Assembly: GCA_947372365.1 (NCBI GenBank)
Contig: CANBTK010000025.1
Span: 1-10,926, forward strand
Reading direction: 5' to 3'
Origin: Flavipsychrobacter stenotrophus
Lineage (GTDB): Bacteria > Bacteroidota > Bacteroidia > Chitinophagales > Chitinophagaceae
Length of the DNA: 10,926 nt
A program made the translations under genes and the position numbers. The notes under the pieces are model-generated. The model was not told where the DNA came from, did not search any database, and worked only from the letters and a program-made list of their open reading frames with translations. Positions 1-6,248 of this stretch are shown in pieces (position 1 is the first letter of the stretch; each line of letters opens with the position of its first letter).

Positions 1-764
1 CAGTTGCTGGTATTCATAGCAAGGGTATTGGCTTCAGTAGTTGCTGTTGCAACCAACTGCCCGTTCAGGTTAAATACAGCAACGTTGTAAGCGCCCGTAG
101 CATTAGTGCCGAAATCAAGTGTGAGGGTAGCAGCAACCGGGTTAGGGAAGGCTGTTATAGCTAAACTATTAGCTACACCGCTAACAGAAGAAGGCGCTGC
201 AGCCCACTCAGCAAAAGTACCAGAGCCTGTGTTCCAATGGTCAGAGTTGCCATCGTTGAGGTTGCTGTCAACTGCGTTAAGCACAGCATTAACCGTTACA
301 GTACCCGAACCTGCTGCTGGAGCTGTCCAAGGCACAGCAACCATATAGGTTGTGCCTGCTGCTCCTGTGCCTGTGGCGTGCGATATGCGCCTGGTATGGC
401 CCAAAACAGTAAGGCCGCCAGAAGTATGTGTATTGGTACCTGATGGTAAAGTGCCAAATGTACCAGCCTGCACTCCAGGTCCCATTTTTGCTGTCATCTG
501 GTAGCCAACGCAACGCAAAGAATTAGATGTTGTATTGGTTGCAACCAGCTTAAGCGTGTAAGCCATGCCGCCCTTGTACTTGGTTACCGGCGTGCCGGCA
601 GAATCAAGCGAAAATGCAAGCTGGATGCCTGAAGTTGGTGAATTGCCGTGGCACGAACCGCAGCCTGAAGTTGTAAGGTTGCCGCTCTTCCCACTGGAAT
701 CGCTGCAAAGGGTTAAATAGGCGAATGCACCTACAATAGGAAGTAATAAAAAGCTCTTCTTCAT
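1..764 (-). CDS. Secreted choice-of-anchor V type protein with T9SS sorting domain (3' end cut by window edge)
   Basis: This minus-strand gene starts at the ATG at 764 and runs off the left edge; about 254 residues are visible with no stop. An N-terminal signal (MKK, then a hydrophobic run to about residue 19) precedes a CGSCH motif at residues 35-39, a possible single c-type haem site or metal/structural Cys pair. A beta-rich domain follows (about 45-187) with the pattern of the choice-of-anchor V family: a YTLKL strand near 69, GHTRRISH at 122-129, and WTAPAAGSGTVTVNA at 146-160. From about residue 199 the sequence (FPNPVAATLTLDF, then NLNGQLV) is a T9SS type A sorting domain, so the protein is probably exported by the type IX system to the surface or medium. 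It is Thr/Ser/Gly/Ala-rich. Function is unknown; the family call rests on remembered pattern, the T9SS call is firmer. A good promoter lies at 797-827. Confidence 0.78.
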   Translation of the reverse strand, partial: MKKSFLLLPIVGAFAYLTLCSDSSGKSGNLTTSGCGSCHGNSPTSGIQLAFSLDSAGTPVTKYKGGMAYTLKLVATNTTSNSLRCVGYQMTAKMGPGVQAGTFGTLPSGTNTHTSGGLTVLGHTRRISHATGTGAAGTTYMVAVPWTAPAAGSGTVTVNAVLNAVDSNLNDGNSDHWNTGSGTFAEWAAAPSSVSGVANSLAITAFPNPVAATLTLDFGTNATGAYNVAVFNLNGQLVATATTEANTLAMNTSN

Positions 765-796
765 CACAAAATTGTTTTTTCGTTAGTTATAGGCAG

Positions 797-827
797 CGAA
801 TGTACGTACATTGACTATTTTTACAAA
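797..827 (-). promoter_or_regulatory. Bacteroidota-type promoter for the T9SS-exported protein gene
   Basis: Read on the minus strand, TTTG (827-824) is followed by exactly 19 bases and then TACATTCG (804-797), one mismatch from the Bacteroidota -7 consensus TAnnTTTG. Transcription would start near 792-789, giving a leader of about 25-30 bases before the ATG at 764. It is divergent from the trmB promoter at 876-906. Confidence 0.6.
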
Positions 828-875
828 AAAATGACAACTGTAATAACCACAAGATAATTGCACTTTGCCACAAAG

Positions 876-906
876 TTGCTGATAGCCGGATAGTCACTTA
901 CTTTTG
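876..906 (+). promoter_or_regulatory. Bacteroidota-type promoter of the trmB operon
   Basis: TTG (876-878), 20 bases, then a perfect -7 box TACTTTTG (899-906). The box ends only nine bases before the trmB ATG at 916, so the transcript would have a very short leader or almost none. The in-frame TTG at 904 lies inside this box, which argues that it is not the translation start. Confidence 0.65.
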
Positions 907-915
907 CAACTTACT

Positions 916-1617
916 ATGGGTCATAAAAAGTTAATAAAATTCGCGGCGATAGATACTTACAAAAATGTTTTGCAGTACCCCGAAGGCATGAAGGGCAACT
1001 GGAAGGGCTTTTTTAAGAACACTAACCCCATAACGCTGGAGCTGGCGTGTGGCAAGGGCGAATACAGTGTAAACCTGGGCAGGGAGCACAGGGATATGAA
1101 CTACATTGGCATAGACGTTAAAGGCAACCGCATTTATAACGGGGCGAAAATAGCGCTGAACGAAGGGCTGGATAATGTCGCCTTCCTGCGCATACACATA
1201 GGGCAGATAACCAATTTCTTCGCGGCAAATGAAGTAGATGAAATTTGGATTGTGTTTGCCGACCCCTTCCTTAAAAAAGGCAAGGAGAAAAACAGGCTTA
1301 CCCACTCCCGCTTTCTGAATGCCTACCAGCAGATAATGAAGCCCGGCGGTATTATCAACCTGAAAACAGATTCAAAAGTACTGTATGACTTTACGCTGGA
1401 AACTATTGCAGAACAGGGCTGCACCATACACGAAAATATACCCGATATTTATGGCAAAGGCATGGCTATAGGCAAGCTGGCCATACAAACCTATTACGAG
1501 AAACAACACCTTGCCGACGGGCGCACCATATACTACGTGTCGTTCTCGCTGCCTGATGGCCCTATAAGTATGCCGGAGCGTTTTCAGGATAAAGATATTG
1601 TGAGTGAAAGAGGGTAA
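916..1617 (+). CDS. trmB: tRNA (guanine-N7-)-methyltransferase TrmB
   Basis: TrmB makes m7G, normally at position 46 of the tRNA variable loop, using S-adenosylmethionine in the cytoplasm. The 233-residue protein has the family architecture: the start MGHKKLIKF with MKGNW at 25-29 is typical of Bacteroidota TrmB, the SAM-binding motif I LELACGKGEY is at 41-50, the acidic end of strand 2 is in IGIDVKGNR (64-72), and a catalytic-loop motif FADPFLKK is at 114-121, followed by the RLTHSRF segment and LKTDS at 149-153. The usual TrmB loop is F-P-D-P, so the Ala at 115 is a small departure; Asp116 and Pro117 are kept. The ATG at 916 is preferred to the TTG at 904 because the latter is inside the -7 box. 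It is the first gene of an operon and its last 14 bases overlap the next gene. Confidence 0.93.
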   Translation: MGHKKLIKFAAIDTYKNVLQYPEGMKGNWKGFFKNTNPITLELACGKGEYSVNLGREHRDMNYIGIDVKGNRIYNGAKIALNEGLDNVAFLRIHIGQITNFFAANEVDEIWIVFADPFLKKGKEKNRLTHSRFLNAYQQIMKPGGIINLKTDSKVLYDFTLETIAEQGCTIHENIPDIYGKGMAIGKLAIQTYYEKQHLADGRTIYYVSFSLPDGPISMPERFQDKDIVSERG

Positions 1618-1798
1618 AGATTATTATATACTGCCTGACGGCAGGCTGGTTTTTACTGCTTCTTACCTTGCCGAAAGGGGCTACTGCTGTGGCAATGGCT
1701 GCCTCAATTGCCCTTATTGTTTCGTTAATGTACCGGAGCCCAAACGCTCCCTGCTTATAAAAAACAAGGTTGCGCATGAAAACAGCGAAGGAAGGTAA
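1604..1798 (+). CDS. Small cysteine-rich DUF5522-type protein
   Basis: A 64-residue protein with a GTG start inside the end of trmB (14-base overlap), so translation is probably coupled. It opens with KEGKDYY, has VFTASYLAERG at 16-26, and then a dense cysteine cluster CCGNGCLNCPYC at 28-39 (Cys 28, 29, 33, 36, 39). I recognise the pattern as the DUF5522 family of short bacterial proteins; no function is established that I know of. The cysteines could bind zinc or an Fe-S cluster, which is inference. The gene is sandwiched between a tRNA methyltransferase and an alkyltransferase-like protein and overlaps both, so it is very likely real despite its size. The Lys-rich tail (KRSLLIKNK) may be unstructured. 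The GTG is the only plausible start that keeps the conserved N-terminal motif. Confidence 0.8.
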   Translation: MKEGKDYYILPDGRLVFTASYLAERGYCCGNGCLNCPYCFVNVPEPKRSLLIKNKVAHENSEGR

Positions 1799-2126
1799 AG
1801 AGAACACCTACCAGGCGGTATACGATGTTGTGAGGGCTATACCCAAGGGGCGCGTAAGCAGCTACGGGGCAGTAGCCGCAGCAATTGGCGCGAAATCGGG
1901 TGCCAGGGTAGTGGGCTACGCTATGAATTGCTGTTTTGGGGTAAAGCCTAAAGTACCTGCACACCGGGTAGTGAACAGCAAGGGGCTGCTAACCGGCAAA
2001 TTCCACTTTTCGCCACCCGAAAAAATGCAGGAACTACTGGAAAAAGAAGGCGTACGGGTAGTAGGTGATAAGGTGCAGGATTTTGATACAATTTTCTGGG
2101 ACCCGATGAAAGAATTAGATTTTTAA
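1776..2126 (+). CDS. Alkyltransferase-like protein (ATL), MGMT family without catalytic Cys
   Basis: The 116-residue protein matches the DNA-binding half of O6-alkylguanine-DNA alkyltransferases: IPKGRVSSYGAVA (22-34) holds the helix-turn-helix start and the nucleotide-flipping Tyr (Y30), ARVVGYAM (43-50) holds the arginine finger (R44), and the active-site loop is PAHRVV at 61-66. In true MGMT this loop is PCHRV; here Cys is Ala62, so suicidal alkyl transfer is not possible. ATL proteins of this kind bind O6-alkylguanine and hand the lesion to nucleotide excision repair, which is the likely role here. The ATG at 1776 overlaps the upstream gene by 23 bases; the TTG two codons earlier is less likely. 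It is the third gene of the trmB operon. Confidence 0.88.
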   Translation: MKTAKEGKENTYQAVYDVVRAIPKGRVSSYGAVAAAIGAKSGARVVGYAMNCCFGVKPKVPAHRVVNSKGLLTGKFHFSPPEKMQELLEKEGVRVVGDKVQDFDTIFWDPMKELDF

Positions 2127-2164
2127 TTTTTGGAACAGTTTTTGCTGTAATATTTAAAAAAGAA

Positions 2165-2179
2165 ACGGGTATCGCCCGT
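2165..2179 (+). other. Small inverted repeat just before the L,D-transpeptidase start
   Basis: ACGGG (2165-2169), a five-base loop TATCG, then CCCGT (2175-2179), ending five bases before the ATG at 2185. In RNA this short stem would cover the usual ribosome landing zone. The stem is only five pairs, so it may be chance. Confidence 0.3.
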
Positions 2180-2184
2180 AAACT

Positions 2185-3861
2185 ATGCACCATAACCACA
2201 ATGCCCGGAAAACAGTCCTTTCCATTTTTCTGTTATTTATTGCCATCAGCCTTACTTACTCCTGCAAACGTGCCCGCAAACACAAAAAAGAACCGGTTCA
2301 TACCGACTTCTCTTACGACAATTTTGCCGAGGAGTTAAAACTCAGGGTCCCAGCCCTCGATTCACTGGACAAAACCAATTACAGGTCCGTACCTCACAAT
2401 GTGCGCTATGCATACGAGCATAACGACTATGACCCCATATGGCTATCGCACGGCTACAAAGCCGATACCACAGCCGTAAGGATAATGCAGGAACTGGAAG
2501 AAATAAAGTGGGATGGGCTGAACCCTGAACGCTACAACCTGGCACAATTAAAAAAACTGAAGGAAAAGCTGGGCAAAAAAGAAACAACCCTTGCCGAGGC
2601 AATAGCCTTTGACACAGCCCTTACTTATAGCTATTTAATGGCGGCAAGCGACCTGTTGTTTGGTAAGATAACGCCTAAAAAAGTAGACTCGCTCTGGTAC
2701 CATGCCAACGATTCGTCATGGAATGCAGCCGCAGCCCTTACCAGCATACAGGAAAAATTTGCACCACTCGATGCCTACCGCAGTGCAGTGCCTACTTATA
2801 GCCTGTTGCGTGCCGAATACAAGCACTACATGGGGCTTGCAGGCGATACCAGCCTTACCAACGCCATTACCACGCTGCGCGATTCGGCAATACCTGCCAG
2901 CGAAAAAGAAGGCTATATAACCACCATCATCAACAAAACTGCCCCTTGGATAACTACCTCGCCGGATGACTCTGTAAGCGAATGGGCGCAGCTCATCACT
3001 ACCTATCAGGATTATATGGGCATCAAGCCCACGGCTAAGCTGGACAGCACTACCCTCGCCTGCCTCACGACCCTACCCGATTCTGTTTTACCTAAGATAA
3101 CGGCCAACCTGGAGCGCCTGAGGTGGATGCAGCGCGACTTTGGCGACCTGTATGTACTGGTGGATATACCGCTGATGCAGTTGTTTTTGCGCCAGGGCGG
3201 CAAGAACGCAATGCACATGCGTGTAGTGGTAGGCAAAAAGGAAAGGCAGACCCCTTCGCTCTATGCCCGTATGGCCAATGTAGTTATAAACCCACCATGG
3301 GGGGTACCACCAACCATACTCAAAAAAGAAGTTCTACCCGGCATACAGAAAAATGGCAAAGCTTACCTTGCAAAAAAAGGCTTAAAAATTTATGACAATA
3401 AGGGTAAGCAAGTAAGCGTATCAACCATTACCGCGAAGAACTATAAACGATACAATTATAAGCAGGCACCGGGCGATGATAATGCACTGGGGTATGTAAA
3501 GTTTAACCTGCCCAACCCGTGGGATATTTACCTGCACGACACCCCGCACCGTGGCGACTTTGTAAAGCGCGAACGGGCATTAAGCTCAGGCTGCATACGG
3601 GTACAGTACCCGCAGGAAATGGCCTTGTTTATCCTCAGCCAGCTTGAAAAAAAGAAGTTCGACCAGGAAAAACTGGACTCCATTATTAAAACCCACAAAA
3701 CACAATGGAACGTGCTGGCCAATAAAATACCAGTGCATATTACTTACCTCACAGCATTTGAAGATACTACAGGCCAGCACATCCACTTCATAAAGGATGT
3801 TTACCACCGCGACGATAAATTGATATCGATGCTGGGCAAAGAAGCTGCTGCCGGGAAGTAA
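2185..3861 (+). CDS. YcbB/LdtD-like murein L,D-transpeptidase, probable lipoprotein
   Basis: This enzyme class makes 3-3 cross-links between meso-diaminopimelate residues of peptidoglycan, or attaches proteins to it, in the periplasm. The 558-residue protein starts with a hydrophobic signal ending LTYSC, so Cys27 could be lipidated (the -3 residue is Thr, so the lipobox is not perfect). Residues about 65-110 (HNDYDPIWL, KWDGLNPERYNL) are the YcbB N-terminal scaffold, about 268-295 (YQDYMGIKPTAKLDSTTL) resembles a peptidoglycan-binding repeat, and about 305-500 is the YkuD catalytic domain with NPPWGVPPTI, HDTPHRGDF (His451) and SSGCIRV, whose Cys470 is the nucleophile. Length fits the family. 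It starts 58 bases after the ATL gene; no convincing promoter lies between, so it may be read through from the trmB operon. It converges on the glycosyltransferase gene. Confidence 0.92.
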   Translation: MHHNHNARKTVLSIFLLFIAISLTYSCKRARKHKKEPVHTDFSYDNFAEELKLRVPALDSLDKTNYRSVPHNVRYAYEHNDYDPIWLSHGYKADTTAVRIMQELEEIKWDGLNPERYNLAQLKKLKEKLGKKETTLAEAIAFDTALTYSYLMAASDLLFGKITPKKVDSLWYHANDSSWNAAAALTSIQEKFAPLDAYRSAVPTYSLLRAEYKHYMGLAGDTSLTNAITTLRDSAIPASEKEGYITTIINKTAPWITTSPDDSVSEWAQLITTYQDYMGIKPTAKLDSTTLACLTTLPDSVLPKITANLERLRWMQRDFGDLYVLVDIPLMQLFLRQGGKNAMHMRVVVGKKERQTPSLYARMANVVINPPWGVPPTILKKEVLPGIQKNGKAYLAKKGLKIYDNKGKQVSVSTITAKNYKRYNYKQAPGDDNALGYVKFNLPNPWDIYLHDTPHRGDFVKRERALSSGCIRVQYPQEMALFILSQLEKKKFDQEKLDSIIKTHKTQWNVLANKIPVHITYLTAFEDTTGQHIHFIKDVYHRDDKLISMLGKEAAAGK

Positions 3862-3869
3862 CGTTATAG

Positions 3870-3968
3870 GGTTTCACGCTAAGCCGCGAATCTTCGGGTT
3901 TATCTTGGGCTTGGCTTGCGCCTCCTATTCCTTAAACCATAAATGAGCTTGCTCCTTGGCGTGAGGTT
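3870..3968. repeat. Palindromic intergenic repeat, copy A
   Basis: GTTTCACGCTAAGCCGCGAA (3871-3890) is an imperfect inverted match to the right end around 3949-3968 (the complement reads AACCTCACGCCAAGGAGCAA). The inner right part shares GCGCCTCCTATTCCTT and ATGAGCTTGC with copy B. The ends resemble the dispersed CACGCAAAGGCGC family often seen between genes of Bacteroidota. It begins nine bases after the L,D-transpeptidase stop. Confidence 0.7.
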
Positions 3969-4037
3969 ATACTGATTGAACATTAAAAAACGGCATCACC
4001 ACAATTTTGGATACAAAAGTAAACGCAGCATGGCTAT

Positions 4038-4053
4038 TCCCCTTGGAAGGGGA
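4038..4053. repeat. Short perfect hairpin in a G/C-run element
   Basis: TCCCCTT (4038-4044), two bases, AAGGGGA (4047-4053), followed by GTGAGGGGATG. The CCCCTT...AAGGGG...GAGGGG pattern resembles remnants of another dispersed repeat class of Bacteroidota; this is recall, not a search result. Confidence 0.5.
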
Positions 4054-4102
4054 GTGAGGGGATGTTCACATGCCGAAGTTTAGCGTGCAATTGGTATTAT
4101 CG

Positions 4103-4254
4103 AGTTTCACGCAAAGGAGCCGCCAAGGCGCAATTTCAAAACATTGGTGGGTAATTAAAGATTTAAAAGGCGCGGTTTACCATGCCTGGCTCGCGCCTCC
4201 TATTCCTTGAATCGTAAAACATGAGCTTGCGCCTTAGCGCCTTTGCGTGAGGTT
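4103..4254. repeat. Palindromic intergenic repeat, copy B (longer, with inner hairpin)
   Basis: The left end at 4104-4132 (CACGCAAAGG, then AAGGCGCAA) is nearly complementary to the right end at 4227-4254 (TTGCGCCTTAGCGCC, then TTTGCGTGAGG), giving terminal inverted repeats of about 28 bases with a few mismatches. Nested inside is a perfect 7-base stem, AGGCGCG at 4168-4174 with CGCGCCT at 4192-4198. There is no ORF inside, so this is a MITE-like or REP-like non-coding element. It shares its right half with copy A. Confidence 0.75.
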
Positions 4255-4284
4255 TATTGTAACAATGATTGCGCCATAGCCCCC

Positions 4285-5769
4285 CTACTTCAGCTCTTCA
4301 GGAATAATGTAGAGGTATGGGTAACTGCGGATATAGCCGGGTAGCGTATCGGCACCACCCTTATCAAAAACAGCAATAGGCAAACGCTGCTGCTCAAATA
4401 ACTTCAGCTCATCTTCAAGCACCAGCCACGAATAGGCGGTGAGGCGCTTATTGTAAAACATGATATCAATGCCACCTACGTGAGGGGTATTAAATACAAC
4501 GCCAATATTGGCGGGCAGTTTTTCGCCCAGGTGTTTGTAAATATGGGTATTATAAGCAGCCGCTCTGGCGTCCTTGTCATAATTGAAGCTGTCCACAATG
4601 CCTACAGGGTCCAGTGCATAAAAAAGGCAGGCGGCCACCACAAGGATTTTCAGCCACCGGGCCTTAGTGATAAACTGGCAAACCCAACCTATAAAAATAG
4701 CTATAAACAACACCCCAAGCGGGGCTACAATAAAGACAAAGCTGGGCATTTTTGTAGCCACTATAAACGCGAAGAAAACATAAGTAAAGGCGGTGTACAG
4801 AAAAATAGAAACTCCGATTTGCTTCTGGTAACCCCGGAATATTTTTACTATAAAAATGATAAGCCCCGGGAAAAGCAGCCACCAGAGCCACTGCCCGAAA
4901 TAATCGGCAAAATAACGGTAGTAATAATCGCAATCGCCATCATGCCCTTCTACAGCAACAGTAAGGTGGGCAGTATTGTAGGCATATTCAGGCTTCGCAA
5001 CATCGGGGTAGTTATGCAGGATGTAGAATTGCCACGGCAGGAAAACCACCAGGCAGGCCAGTAGTGCAATGATAAAATGCCCTGTTTTTTTCCAGTCTTT
5101 TTTGAAAGTAGCAATGAGCGCAAATACGCCCCACCCCAAAAATACCAGCAGGCCCGAAAGCCATTTGTTCAATATGGCCCCGCCCGAAAGCACACCTGCC
5201 AGCAGCGCCCATTGCCATTTAGGCATGGCCACATATTCGCAGTAACCCCATATACTGGCAATAACGTAAAAACAGAAAGCAATATCATTCTGGTCAAGGC
5301 CGCGCCTGCCGGAAATAAGCTCCAGTTGGTAATGCGAGCAGCACATAAGCATAGCAGCCACAAGGCTGGTAAACTTATCGCGGGTAAGCAACAGGCTTAT
5401 GCGGTAAACGAAAATAATTGTTAGCGTGCCCATAATAGCGCCGGGCAGCCGCATGGCATATTCCGAAACACCAAACAGTTTCATGCTGAGCGCCATCTGC
5501 CACATAAACAAAGGCTGCTTGTGCAGCCATAGGCCAGCAAAAGTCCAGTGCGTATCGGTATAGTGCATCACATGCCGGGCATACAGCATGGGCTTTAATG
5601 GCTTATCCATCATGTTGCGGGCCACAAGGGCATGGAACCGCTCGTCCCAGGCATGCAGGAAGGGGTCGGCAAAGGCAGCCCCCAGCCGCAGCAGGAAACC
5701 AACAATAACCGTTATTACCAGTACTATATTTGATTTGAGGAATTGTAACAACCGCATGGCCACACCCAT
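4285..5769 (-). CDS. Integral membrane glycosyltransferase, family 39 (ArnT/PMT type)
   Basis: Family 39 enzymes transfer a sugar from a lipid-phosphate donor to lipid A, protein or another acceptor on the periplasmic face of the inner membrane; the donor and acceptor here cannot be told from sequence. After a first membrane helix (about 15-30), the first periplasmic loop has the expected acidic pair in HAWDERFHALVARNM (Asp42, Glu43), followed by many hydrophobic segments (roughly 10-12), a positive stretch TFKKDWKKTG, and a soluble C-terminal domain of about 120 residues. About 494 residues fits the family. The open frame extends upstream to a TTG at 5841, but a perfect -7 box at 5785-5792 lies inside that extension, so I chose the ATG at 5769; the ATG at 5757 is also possible. 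It is a single-gene unit with no sugar-pathway neighbours in the window. Confidence 0.85.
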   Translation of the reverse strand: MGVAMRLLQFLKSNIVLVITVIVGFLLRLGAAFADPFLHAWDERFHALVARNMMDKPLKPMLYARHVMHYTDTHWTFAGLWLHKQPLFMWQMALSMKLFGVSEYAMRLPGAIMGTLTIIFVYRISLLLTRDKFTSLVAAMLMCCSHYQLELISGRRGLDQNDIAFCFYVIASIWGYCEYVAMPKWQWALLAGVLSGGAILNKWLSGLLVFLGWGVFALIATFKKDWKKTGHFIIALLACLVVFLPWQFYILHNYPDVAKPEYAYNTAHLTVAVEGHDGDCDYYYRYFADYFGQWLWWLLFPGLIIFIVKIFRGYQKQIGVSIFLYTAFTYVFFAFIVATKMPSFVFIVAPLGVLFIAIFIGWVCQFITKARWLKILVVAACLFYALDPVGIVDSFNYDKDARAAAYNTHIYKHLGEKLPANIGVVFNTPHVGGIDIMFYNKRLTAYSWLVLEDELKLFEQQRLPIAVFDKGGADTLPGYIRSYPYLYIIPEELK

Positions 5770-5784
5770 TAAGGGTTTTGCTTT

Positions 5785-5792
5785 CAAAAGTA
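5785..5792 (-). promoter_or_regulatory. -7 promoter box of the glycosyltransferase gene
   Basis: On the minus strand the sequence is TACTTTTG, a perfect match to TAnnTTTG and identical to the trmB -7 box. It lies 15 bases before the ATG at 5769. No good TTG is seen at the usual distance upstream, so the promoter call is partial. Confidence 0.45.
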
Positions 5793-5941
5793 TAAAATCT
5801 AAGGTAGAATGCCTTAGTTTCGGCGATATTGACAGGCACAAAACCTATCAAGCCAAAGGGGCGCGGTCGCTACTGCACAAGCATAGCACCTTATTCTTGA
5901 AAAATAGCCCCGATGCGTAGCTTAATACCATCCACCTTTCC

Positions 5942-6010
5942 CTACATCCCCACCACCTTATCATTGTAGCCCAATTTCTTGTAGTAGCAGATAGCCCTGG
6001 TTTCTTCTTG
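5942..6010 (-). pseudogene. Fragment of a second DUF1697 gene (3' end only, frameshifted)
   Basis: Bases 5943-6008 match the 3' end of the intact DUF1697 gene (6546-6612) at roughly 58 of 65 positions by eye. On the minus strand the fragment encodes KKKPGLSATTRNWATM, against EKKLGLSATTRNWATM in the intact gene, and then loses the frame because one base is missing (TTATCATT against TTATTCATT). The stop position is kept, as TAG instead of TAA. Several differences in the TTR segment are synonymous (ACT for ACC, AGA for CGC), so this copy may descend from a related functional gene rather than a recent exact duplication. It begins just after the hicA stop. Confidence 0.75.
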
Positions 6011-6020
6011 TAATAGTAAT

Positions 6021-6248
6021 TTATAATAAACTCTTCAATTCTTCAGTCGTAATCTTGGCATCGTCCAATATCTGGCTTAATGTACCAATAGCAATATCCT
6101 TTTTACCATGAATGGGTACAGTGACACGTACATTATCCTTGTTTTTATAAATAGCATGGCTTCCATTCTGCCGGGAAAATAAAAATCCTTTCTTTTCAAG
6201 GATCTTAATCATTTGCTTGGAGGTTACAGCAGGCAACTTATTGCTCAT
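6021..6248 (-). CDS. hicA: HicA-family mRNA interferase toxin
   Basis: HicA toxins are small double-stranded-RNA-binding-fold nucleases that cleave mRNA and tmRNA, stopping translation until neutralised by HicB. The 75-residue protein has the family form: a start KLPAVTSKQMIKILEKKGF, the catalytic His31 in RQNGSHAIYK, a basic strand, VTVPIHGKKDIAIGTL, and a final helix ITTEELKSLL. Length is normal and no key residue is missing, so it is probably active. Its ATG shares the ATGA overlap with the upstream hicB stop, so the two are co-translated, antitoxin first; the classical order is hicA first. It is followed within about ten bases by the DUF1697 fragment. Confidence 0.92.
   Translation of the reverse strand: MSNKLPAVTSKQMIKILEKKGFLFSRQNGSHAIYKNKDNVRVTVPIHGKKDIAIGTLSQILDDAKITTEELKSLL

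Larger units (their letters stand above)
3862..4284. other. 423-base gap between convergent genes, filled with repeat debris
   Basis: No ORF with coding character is visible on either strand. The gap holds two copies of a palindromic repeat (3870-3968 and 4103-4254) and a third short hairpin (4038-4053) between them. Its place between two gene ends suggests transcripts from both sides may terminate here, but no classic GC-stem plus T-tract was found. Confidence 0.6.

Noticed and set aside
1..764. Lipoprotein signal (Cys20) in the T9SS-exported protein.
   Set aside because: The residue before the Cys is Leu, which does not fit a lipobox; a normal signal peptide is more likely.
2129..2155. A promoter for the L,D-transpeptidase gene (TTTG at 2129-2132, TAATATTT at 2148-2155).
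   Set aside because: The spacing is only 15 bases and the -7 match is poor; I could not support it.
4480..5064. A 194-codon plus-strand open frame opposite the glycosyltransferase.
   Set aside because: It is antisense to a clear membrane protein gene, has no recognisable domain, and a composition that mirrors the opposite strand.
5770..5841. An N-terminal extension of the glycosyltransferase from a TTG at 5841.
   Set aside because: A perfect -7 promoter box lies inside the extension, the extension is not membrane-like, and two ATGs follow at the family start.
5943..6020. A GNAT-acetyltransferase-like reading (RAICYYKKLGYN) on the minus strand next to hicA.
   Set aside because: The DNA aligns with the DUF1697 3' end, and the corresponding shifted frame of the intact gene gives a similar string (AICYHTQLGYNE). 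It is an out-of-frame coincidence, not an acetyltransferase remnant.
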